From assembly GCA_017524405.1 (NCBI GenBank), contig JAFWSJ010000018.1, forward strand, positions 1-64,000: a DNA stretch of 64,000 nucleotides, written 5' to 3'. This document shows, one piece after another, positions 1 to 6,795 of the stretch. Both the position numbers and the translations under genes were made by a program. Source of the DNA: Candidatus Saccharimonadota bacterium. GTDB taxonomy: Bacteria > Patescibacteriota > Saccharimonadia > Saccharimonadales > Saccharimonadaceae. The first letter of the stretch is position 1. Each line of letters begins with the position of its first letter. Below the pieces are notes generated by a model. That model did no database searches, was not told the DNA's origin, and was given only the letters and a program-made list of their open reading frames with translations.

Positions 1-33
1 CATCCTGAGCCAGGATCAAACTCTCCATAAAAA
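1..33 (-). rRNA. rrs: 16S rRNA, 5' end only
   Basis: The reverse complement carries the universal 16S start, GAGAGTTTGATCCTGGCTCA, so only about the first 33 bases of the gene lie in the window and the rest runs off the left edge. The mature 5' end is placed by analogy with E. coli and may be off by a few bases. Confidence 0.95.
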
Positions 34-163
34 TTTTTGAATTTGAAAACTCAATATAAAAGACTGACGATGATAATTAATTGCACACTAAATTGTTAAA
101 AAACTTGAGCCTTAACTAACAAGCGTCCGAAAATGGACCACCTCGCAGTTAAAACTATCTCCT

Positions 164-192
164 ATCTTATACCATCCTGAAGGCCAAGTCAA
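164..192 (-). promoter_or_regulatory. probable rRNA promoter
   Basis: Read on the minus strand there is TTGACT (187-192) followed after 17 bases by TAAGAT (164-169); TATAAG at 166-171 is an alternative -10. The A/T-rich leader between here and the 16S start (34-163) holds a short hairpin around 121-140 that could be part of the pre-16S processing stem. No gene is seen in 34-298. Confidence 0.6.
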
Positions 193-298
193 GCACTTTT
201 TTCGAGATTTTTTGACTTTTTTGCGTTTTTTCTGCCCTACCCCTAAACATAACCATTTTAGGAGCCTATTTTTGGGCTTTTTGCTGTTATTTTTTGGC

Positions 299-745
299 CT
301 AGAAACAAAGCGCCATCAAGACGCCGATGAGAGCCCCCAAAAACGCCCCAACAATCACCTGTGGCACCGTGTGCCCCTCGACAACCTTCACCTTTTTCTT
401 CTTATAATTACGGTCCATGATCATGAGATTGATGACTTTGCCCTGCTCGCCCACGGCGTATCGGACATTCACCGCGTCATATACCACTATAACCGTCATA
501 CAAAGCGCTAGGACGGTGATTGGCGCGAAAACACCATATTGACCAATAAAGAAGGTCGAAAGGCCCGTAAAGCTCGCTGTGTGGCCGCTAGGCATGCCTC
601 CACTACGGAAGAAGCAATCAAATATCTCCCGGCCGCTCATGCGCCCCTTGCTTTTAATCAAATCCCCAATCAATTTACCGGTCTGCGCTACAAACCATCC
701 GATTATGAATGCTAGCAGCCCACCGAGCCCTTCTATGTTTTCCAT
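299..745 (-). CDS. divergent PAP2 family membrane protein (DUF212/YuiD-like)
   Basis: A 148-residue membrane protein. The motifs SGGMPSGHTA in the middle and VEGHTVPQVIVGAFLG near the C-terminus are the signature of the divergent PAP2 (DUF212) family, related to lipid phosphate phosphatases and vanadium haloperoxidases. The family's substrate is not settled; a role in lipid or polyprenyl phosphate turnover is only an inference. Several hydrophobic segments are visible, including residues 5-25 and the last 25 residues. A -10 box TAAAAT ends six bases before the ATG and there is no Shine-Dalgarno sequence, so the mRNA is probably leaderless. It is transcribed on its own; the terminator of the upstream RNA at 764-1073 separates it from gyrA. 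Confidence 0.85.
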   Translation of the reverse strand: MENIEGLGGLLAFIIGWFVAQTGKLIGDLIKSKGRMSGREIFDCFFRSGGMPSGHTASFTGLSTFFIGQYGVFAPITVLALCMTVIVVYDAVNVRYAVGEQGKVINLMIMDRNYKKKKVKVVEGHTVPQVIVGAFLGALIGVLMALCF

Positions 746-763
746 GACCTTATTTTAACACAA

Positions 764-1073
764 AAAAGAGCTCCCCCACATCCGTGGGGGAGGATAAATT
801 GGTATACGTACATTAACTCGGGGGGAGATTTTTAAACAGCCCGGAAGCAGGCCCTCAATCTTGTTTTTACGCGCAGATAATCAACCAACACCGAAGCATC
901 GGGTTAAAATCGTTTGCCTTCACCTATCTGACGCTACCCGTTTATTTCCCTTTTATGCTAGACCTTCCATATAGCCTCTTCAAAAATATCCTTGGTCAAT
1001 GCGATTTTCAAAGAGAGAACTCCCGCGTTCGTGGGCTTCGCCTTAATGTTCTAGCAATAGTAATGCACGTATC
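764..1073 (-). ncRNA. structured non-coding RNA of unrecognised family, with terminator
   Basis: A strong minus-strand promoter predicts a start at about 1073. The first 14 transcribed bases (GATACGTGCATTAC) pair with 803-816 near the 3' end, closing a domain of about 270 nucleotides. Inside, GCG-CAGATA pairs with TTATCTG-CGC around a hairpin-rich core. The transcript ends in a GC-rich hairpin (771-792) followed by a U run (763-768). The reading frames inside look non-coding. It lacks the tmRNA, RNase P and SRP hallmarks, and tmRNA and RNase P RNA are found elsewhere in the window. SRP RNA or 6S RNA of unusual form cannot be excluded. Confidence 0.6.
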
Positions 1074-1078
1074 TATCC

Positions 1079-1107
1079 ATTATAGCACAAAAGCCGCAAA
1101 ATGTCAA
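1079..1107 (-). promoter_or_regulatory. consensus sigma-70 promoter of the 764-1073 RNA
   Basis: Perfect TTGACA (1102-1107) and TATAAT (1079-1084) separated by 17 bases on the minus strand. A second TTGACA lies at 1109-1114. This is the best promoter match in the window, which suggests an abundant transcript. Confidence 0.8.
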
Positions 1108-1116
1108 CTGTCAACC

Positions 1117-1149
1117 AAAAATACCCCTGCGCTAACAGGGGTATTTTTT
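1117..1149 (-). terminator. gyrA intrinsic terminator
   Basis: The inverted repeat AAAATACCCCTG / CAGGGGTATTTTTT, with a six-base loop, lies just after the gyrA stop codon. On the minus strand it ends in a T run of the stem itself. Confidence 0.85.
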
Positions 1150-1161
1150 GCTAGGAGTTTC

Positions 1162-3825
1162 CTATTTCTTTGCCGGCTTCTCTGCCTTCTCAGCAGGAGC
1201 CTCAGCGGTCTCAGCGTCCTCTTCTTCCTCTTCTTCCTTCGGGAGAATACCGATTGAAGCGACTGCATCGCCGTCATTGAGGCGCATCACGCGGACACCC
1301 TGCGTTGCGCGGCCAAGGGTCGGAATATCCTTAACTGCGACGCGGATTGCCTGACCATCGGTGGACATCATGATGATTTCCTTTGCCTCTGGGTCGAGCG
1401 TGTGAACCGCTGCGATTGGGCCAGTCTTAGAGGTGATAGCCGCAACCTTAACGCCCACGCCGCCACGCTTATGTGGTGGGAAGTTCATTGCAGCCGTCAT
1501 CTTACCGTAGCCCTTCGTAGAGATAACGATGAGCTTCTGGTTCTCTGGATCAGATACGACGTCCATGCCGACCACTGTATCGTTTGGACGCAGACGCACA
1601 CCGCGGACACCGCGAGCAGCGCGACCCATTGGGCGAACTTCCTTCTCGTTGAAGCGGACTGCCTGACCAGCGGAGGTAGAGATAATAATCTCATTCTCAC
1701 CGGTCGTAGCGCGTACCCAGCGAAGTTCGTCACCATCATCGAGCTTGATCGTGATGAGACCGTTCGTACGGATATTAGCATAATCCTTGAGCGAAGTCTT
1801 CTTAATCGTACCCTTCGTGGTTGCCATGAAGAGATAACCGTCATCGCCAGCATCAGAGCCAGACTTAATCACCGAGGTAATCTTTTCCTCCGGGTGTAAG
1901 CTGAGCAAGTTCACCGAAGCCGTGCCCTTCGCAACGAGCGAAGACTGCGGGATTTCGTAAGCCTTGATGCGGAAAATGCGACCCTGGTTCGTGAAGAATA
2001 ACAGATAATCATGGGAGTTGGCCAAGATAATCGTGTCAATCACGTCTTCTTCCTTGGTCGTCATACCGCGACGGCCCTTGCCGCCTCTGTTCTGCTTCTT
2101 GAAGTCGTTCTGAAGCACACGCTTGACGTAGCCCTGTGCGGTAAGAAGCACCACGCTCTCCTCATCTGGGATCAAATCTTCCTCAGCGAACTTACCGAGC
2201 TCGTGATTAATAATCTTACTGCGGCGAGGATCGCCATACTTCTCTTTCATCGCGAGGAGTTCTTCCTTGATAACATCAAGAATTGCCTGTTCGGAAGCAA
2301 GGATTGCCTCGAGCTTAGCGATAAGCTCATGGAGCTCCTTGAGCTCGTTCTCAATCTTATCGCGTTCGAGACCCTGGAGGCGGCGAAGCTGCATGGCCAA
2401 GATAGCGGCAGCCTGAATCTCAGAAAGACCAAAGCGTTCCATGAGGCGCTTATCTGCGTCGTCATAAGATTCGCGAATCGTCTTAATCACCTCATCAATA
2501 TGGTCGAGCGCAATCTTGAGACCTTCGAGGATATGAGCGCGTTCCTTCGCCTTCTGGAGGTCAAACTCCGTACGGCGGCGGACCACCTTCTGGCGGTGCT
2601 TGATAAACTCCGCGAGAATTTCCTTGAGGCCCATCACCTTTGGCTGAATACCATCAATGAGCGCGAGCACATTATAATGGAAGCTCGTCTGAAGACCGGT
2701 AAGCTTATAGAGCTGATTCAAAATCTTCTTCGGGAAGGCATCCTTCTTGAGCTCGACTACGACGCGCACCTTACCACGAGCGGACTCGTCGCGTGCGTCA
2801 GCGATATGGTCAAGCTTCTTTGCCATCACGAGCTCGCGTACCTTATCAACGAAAGCTTCCTTGCTCATGCCGTAAGGCACCTCTGTAATAACAATGTTAA
2901 AGCGACCGTTCTTCTTCTCTTCAATATTCGCAACAGCGCGAATCGTCACCGAACCGCGACCGGTTGCATAGGCCTGCTTCATCGGTGCACCACCGTAGAC
3001 CTCAGCACCAGTTGGGAAATCTGGACCTTTTACGTGCTTCATGAGCTCTTCGAGCGTAATATCTGGATTGTCAATCTGAGCAATCGTTGCATCGACGACC
3101 TCTCCGAGGTTATGCGGCGGGATATTCGTCGCCATACCGACGGCAATACCCATCTGGCCATTCAAGAGAATGTTCGGTAATGCTGCAGGAAGCACCACTG
3201 GCTCCTGTTCGGTACCATCGAAGTTATCGCGGAAATCAACCGTATTTTTCTCGATATCAGTCAAAAGCTCAGCGCCAACCTTGTCCATGCGGGCCTCGGT
3301 ATAGCGCGATGCAGCTGGTTCATCACCGTCCATCGAACCGAAGTTACCCTGACCTTCGACGAGTGTATAACGCATCTTCCAAGGCTGAGCAAGGTTTACC
3401 ATCGAATCATAAATCGACGAATCGCCGTGTGGGTGGTATTTACCCATCACTTCACCGACGATACGAGCGGACTTCACTGTTGCGTGTGGAGCCTTCCAGC
3501 CGTTTTTGTTCATTGCGTAAAGAATACGGCGGTTCACCGGCTTGAGACCATCGCGTACATCTGGGAGTGCGCGGTCAATGAGGACCGACATCGAGTAGCG
3601 CAGGAAGCTGTCTTCCATCACGTTCTCAACTGTCAATTCCTCGACGCCATCTTCAGCGAGATGCGCCTTTAGGCCACCAACCTTTACGATCTCTTCTTCA
3701 TCAGGAGTGGTGGTTCCGAGCGTTTCGTCGACGCCTTTGTCGTCCGCGCTATCTGGCACGTTACCGACTTTGCTCTCGTCGCGCTCGTCTTCTGGATTTT
3801 CAATCTGTTTTTTCTTGTCTACCAT
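1162..3825 (-). CDS. gyrA: DNA gyrase subunit A
   Basis: An 887-residue GyrA. The catalytic tyrosine lies in AASRYTEARM, close to its usual place, and the GyrA-box is present as QNRGGKGRRGM, which marks it as gyrase rather than ParC. The C-terminal beta-pinwheel blades are recognisable by repeated motifs such as TTKGTIKK and STKGYGKM. There is an extra acidic N-terminal segment of about 60 residues before the conserved VTVENVMEDSFLRYSMSVL-type start, and an acidic, Ala/Lys-rich tail. With GyrB it introduces negative supercoils using ATP. A GGAGG sequence lies just before the ATG; gyrB ends 13 bases upstream, so the two are one operon. Confidence 0.97.
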   Translation of the reverse strand: MVDKKKQIENPEDERDESKVGNVPDSADDKGVDETLGTTTPDEEEIVKVGGLKAHLAEDGVEELTVENVMEDSFLRYSMSVLIDRALPDVRDGLKPVNRRILYAMNKNGWKAPHATVKSARIVGEVMGKYHPHGDSSIYDSMVNLAQPWKMRYTLVEGQGNFGSMDGDEPAASRYTEARMDKVGAELLTDIEKNTVDFRDNFDGTEQEPVVLPAALPNILLNGQMGIAVGMATNIPPHNLGEVVDATIAQIDNPDITLEELMKHVKGPDFPTGAEVYGGAPMKQAYATGRGSVTIRAVANIEEKKNGRFNIVITEVPYGMSKEAFVDKVRELVMAKKLDHIADARDESARGKVRVVVELKKDAFPKKILNQLYKLTGLQTSFHYNVLALIDGIQPKVMGLKEILAEFIKHRQKVVRRRTEFDLQKAKERAHILEGLKIALDHIDEVIKTIRESYDDADKRLMERFGLSEIQAAAILAMQLRRLQGLERDKIENELKELHELIAKLEAILASEQAILDVIKEELLAMKEKYGDPRRSKIINHELGKFAEEDLIPDEESVVLLTAQGYVKRVLQNDFKKQNRGGKGRRGMTTKEEDVIDTIILANSHDYLLFFTNQGRIFRIKAYEIPQSSLVAKGTASVNLLSLHPEEKITSVIKSGSDAGDDGYLFMATTKGTIKKTSLKDYANIRTNGLITIKLDDGDELRWVRATTGENEIIISTSAGQAVRFNEKEVRPMGRAARGVRGVRLRPNDTVVGMDVVSDPENQKLIVISTKGYGKMTAAMNFPPHKRGGVGVKVAAITSKTGPIAAVHTLDPEAKEIIMMSTDGQAIRVAVKDIPTLGRATQGVRVMRLNDGDAVASIGILPKEEEEEEDAETAEAPAEKAEKPAKK

Positions 3826-3838
3826 AGTTCATTCCCTC

Positions 3839-5842
3839 CTAGAAGTCCAAATCATCCAAGTCGACCGTGGCCGCTCTCGATTGAATAAAGTTTTTACGGA
3901 GTTCTGCTTCGTCGCCCATCAACTTCGTGAAGATCGCGTCAGCCTTCTCGGCATCCTCAATGTTCACGCGGATAAGCGTACGATTTGCTGGATTCATTGT
4001 GGTCTCCCAGAGCTGAGCTGCGTCCATCTCACCAAGACCTTTGAAGCGCTGCTGTGCAGTATAGCCCGCCTGTTTGAAGGTTTCGTCCTCTGGGTTAATC
4101 TTCGTACCGGCAGCCTTGCGCTCTTCGATACGCTTTGCAAGCGTCTGTTCGAGTGCTTCCTCGTTATAGATATATTCAATCTTACGAGTGTTGCCCGTAC
4201 CCTTGATGAGGCCAAATAGAGGCGGCTTCGCGAGATAAACGTGACCAGCCTTGATGACCTCTGGCATGTAGCGGAAGAAGAATGTGAGGAGCAAAGTTGA
4301 GATATGCGCACCATCGACATCGGCATCCGTCATGAACACAATCTTGTAATAACGCAGACCATTAATATCAAAGGTATCGCCAATACCGACGCCAAGCGCC
4401 TTGATAAGCGAAACAATCTCGGCGTTCGCGAACATCTTATCGAGACGTGCGCGCTCGGTGTTGAGCACCTTACCACGAAGCGGCAAGATTGCCTGAATCT
4501 TCGAATCGCGACCTTCCTTTGCGGAACCAGCAGCGGAGTTACCCTCTACGATGAAGAGCTCGCACTCGGTACGATCGCGCGAAGAACAGTCAGCGAGCTT
4601 CGAAGGCAAGTTGAGACCTTCAAACGCACCCTTGCGGATAACGTTATCGCGAGCAGCACGAGCAGCCTTGCGGGCGCGTGCAGCAAGCGTAGCTTTCTGA
4701 ACAATCTTCTTTGCGATGTCCGGATGCTCTTCGAGATAGTAGGCGAAGTATTCGCTCGTAACCTTGTCGACATAACCACGGACCTCTGGGTTGCCAAGCT
4801 TGTTCTTGGTCTGACCTTCGAACTGCGGATCTGGAAGCTTCACCAAGATAACCGCGGTGAGACCTTCCTTGATATCGTCGCCAGTGAGGTTGTCTTCCTT
4901 TTCCTTGAGGAGACCGTTCTTGCGGGCGTAATCATTAATAACACGGTTCATTGCCGTGCGGAAACCAACGACGTGAGTACCGCCATCTGGGGTCAACACG
5001 TTGTTTGCGAATGGACGCATCGTTTCCGAGAAGGAATCATTATACTGAACTGCAATCTCGACGCCGCTGTCTTCGACCTGTTTTTCAACGTAGAAGATAT
5101 CGTCAGAAACTACTTCCTTGCCCTCGTTCAAGCGGCGAACGTAGCTCTTGATACCACCTTCGAAGTAGAAGGAATCGGTCTTGCCCGTGCGCTCGTCATG
5201 AACAGAGGTCAAGATGCCCTTCGTCAAATATGCCTGGTGGCGAAGATAATTCACTACCCAGTCATAATCGAAGGTCGTTGTCTCCTTGAAGATTGCTGGA
5301 TCAGGATAGAACGTAATGCTCGTACCCTGCTTGTCAGTCGAACCAGTAACCTCGATAGGCTTTACGGTCTTACCAGTATCGAACTCGATATGGTTAATCT
5401 TGCCGTCACGATAGACCTCGGCGATCATGTGCGTCGAAAGCGCGTTCACGACCGAAGAACCCACACCGTGGAGACCGGATGAGACCTTGTAGCCACCGCC
5501 GCCGAACTTACCGCCAGCGTGGAGCACTGTTAATACTGTTTCTAGTGTAGATAGTTTTGTTTTTGGGTGGATATCTACAGGGATACCACGACCGTCATCA
5601 TCGACACGGCAGCCACCGTCATTAAGGAGCGTAACCTTAACATGGGTAGCGTAACCGGCAATCGCCTCATCGATGGAGTTGTCTGCAATCTCCTTGATAA
5701 GGTGATGAAGGCCATCAAAACCAGTTGAGCCGATGTACATACCAGGGCGCTTGCGCACTGGCTCGAGCCCTTCCAAAACCTGAATTTCGGACGCATTGTA
5801 CTCTTCGTCGGCCCCACCGGACTTCTTAGCTGCTGCAGCCAT
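3839..5842 (-). CDS. gyrB: DNA gyrase subunit B
   Basis: A 667-residue type IIA topoisomerase ATPase subunit. The GHKL ATP site is clear: EIADNSIDEA, then DDGRGIPVD, then GLHGVGSSVVNALS. The TOPRIM domain has MTDADVDGAHI for the metal-binding aspartates. The usual EGDSAGG is replaced by EGNSAAG; the catalytic glutamate is kept. The C-terminal QRFKGLGEM block is present. The length fits the short GyrB form without the Gram-negative insert. It heads the gyrB-gyrA operon with its own promoter, and GAGG precedes the start. Confidence 0.97.
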   Translation of the reverse strand: MAAAAKKSGGADEEYNASEIQVLEGLEPVRKRPGMYIGSTGFDGLHHLIKEIADNSIDEAIAGYATHVKVTLLNDGGCRVDDDGRGIPVDIHPKTKLSTLETVLTVLHAGGKFGGGGYKVSSGLHGVGSSVVNALSTHMIAEVYRDGKINHIEFDTGKTVKPIEVTGSTDKQGTSITFYPDPAIFKETTTFDYDWVVNYLRHQAYLTKGILTSVHDERTGKTDSFYFEGGIKSYVRRLNEGKEVVSDDIFYVEKQVEDSGVEIAVQYNDSFSETMRPFANNVLTPDGGTHVVGFRTAMNRVINDYARKNGLLKEKEDNLTGDDIKEGLTAVILVKLPDPQFEGQTKNKLGNPEVRGYVDKVTSEYFAYYLEEHPDIAKKIVQKATLAARARKAARAARDNVIRKGAFEGLNLPSKLADCSSRDRTECELFIVEGNSAAGSAKEGRDSKIQAILPLRGKVLNTERARLDKMFANAEIVSLIKALGVGIGDTFDINGLRYYKIVFMTDADVDGAHISTLLLTFFFRYMPEVIKAGHVYLAKPPLFGLIKGTGNTRKIEYIYNEEALEQTLAKRIEERKAAGTKINPEDETFKQAGYTAQQRFKGLGEMDAAQLWETTMNPANRTLIRVNIEDAEKADAIFTKLMGDEAELRKNFIQSRAATVDLDDLDF

Positions 5843-5878
5843 TTTACATTTACCTCAACTTTTTTATATAACATAACT

Positions 5879-5908
5879 ATTTTAGCACAACTCACCCCAA
5901 AAAATCAA
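5879..5908 (-). promoter_or_regulatory. gyrB promoter
   Basis: TTGATT (5903-5908) and TAAAAT (5879-5884) with an 18-base spacer on the minus strand, giving a leader of roughly 30 bases before the gyrB ATG. A GC-rich inverted repeat (GGGCCCTAGAA / TTCTAAGGCCC, 5916-5941) sits directly upstream and could be a supercoiling-sensitive or protein-binding site. Confidence 0.6.
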
Positions 5909-5949
5909 GTATAAGGGCCCTAGAATCGCTTCTAAGGCCCTTCTGGCCC

Positions 5950-5975
5950 AAAAACCATATATTTATATGGTTTTT
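5950..5975. terminator. probable bidirectional terminator
   Basis: AAAAACCATAT / ATATGGTTTTT forms an A/T-flanked hairpin between the gyrB promoter and the next gene. Confidence 0.5.
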
Positions 5976-5986
5976 GGAATAAAAAT

Positions 5987-6011
5987 GAATCCGCGCTTTT
6001 GGCACGGATTC
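5987..6011 (-). terminator. hairpin after the 6020-6754 gene
   Basis: GAATCCG / CGGATTC hairpin located just past the stop codon of the minus-strand coiled-coil gene, followed on that strand by an A/T tract with a short U run. Confidence 0.5.
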
Positions 6012-6019
6012 GTGTATTT

Positions 6020-6754
6020 TTATTTCTTTTCGCCCTTTTTCTTTGGCGCTAGATGCTCTAGTGCGAAATGTAAGCTACGATACTCAGACAATGATGTATG
6101 GGGATTATCCCACTTCTTCTGGACAGTAATACCCATCTCCTTCGCCTTCTTCCTAAACTTGAATGGATGCGCCTTCTTTATCTGAGCTAGTTCTCTATAA
6201 TGTTTTTCCTTCGCTCGGCCATATGCTTCGGCAGCCGCCGCGCCAACAACGTCTCTCGCTTCCCGATAGGCCTCATCGTCCCTTCCTGTCCAAACCGTTC
6301 CTCTTTTTTCGTATGCTTTTTTAGCCTTTCTTCTCTCTTTCGGGTCCTTAATCTCCGCCAATTCTTTCTGAGCTTTTTCGTATCGCTCTTTCTTGTATTT
6401 CAAATGGCTCGCCTCAGCGCCATGCGCACCCCGAGCCTGACTATCTGGGATGTTCGCACCCCACGTCTCGATATTTCTATCGCGCTCAGTGCGCACCTCT
6501 TTGGCCTTCCAGTCTCTTACTTCCTTCTGATGATCTGCCTTTCTCTGCAGATTATCGTATTCCTCCATGAGTTCCGCGCGCTGTTTTTCTTGCCAAGGCA
6601 TACATTTTTCCGCCTTCTCAAAAGTGGCATTTCGCGCTTCTCTGGTATCTTCTAACTTATCGCTCATCTGGCGGAATTCCACCTCTTTCATGCTTTCCCA
6701 GCCGTTCGCGCCGTCACCATCCTTTTCCTTATCCCCCTTGACCTTCTCGAACAT
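6020..6754 (-). CDS. hypothetical highly charged coiled-coil protein
   Basis: A 244-residue soluble protein that I do not recognise. It is extremely rich in Lys, Glu, Arg and Ala, has no signal peptide or membrane segment, and most of residues 15-220 looks like long charged helices that could form a coiled coil. AAAGGAGG lies six bases before the ATG, so translation from this start is well supported. It follows the TraD-like gene by 41 bases on the same strand, but a TAATAT box in that gap may give it its own promoter. A DNA-binding or scaffolding role with the neighbouring ATPase is possible, without direct evidence. Confidence 0.75.
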   Translation of the reverse strand: MFEKVKGDKEKDGDGANGWESMKEVEFRQMSDKLEDTREARNATFEKAEKCMPWQEKQRAELMEEYDNLQRKADHQKEVRDWKAKEVRTERDRNIETWGANIPDSQARGAHGAEASHLKYKKERYEKAQKELAEIKDPKERRKAKKAYEKRGTVWTGRDDEAYREARDVVGAAAAEAYGRAKEKHYRELAQIKKAHPFKFRKKAKEMGITVQKKWDNPHTSLSEYRSLHFALEHLAPKKKGEKK

Positions 6755-6795
6755 TTTCCTCCTTTTGTTTTATATTAGCACATCTTCCTAATGCT

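Noticed and set aside
839-860. CCCGGAAGCAGG, similar to the SRP RNA tip (GGAAGGAAGCAGCC)
   Set aside because: It is on the strand opposite the promoter-defined transcript and lacks the second GGAA; no SRP helix 8 can be drawn around it.
2011-3180. 389-codon open frame opposite gyrA (and a 392-codon one opposite gyrB at 4304-5482)
   Set aside because: Both lie fully antisense to clear gyrase genes and show no recognisable protein features; they are shadows of the codon bias.
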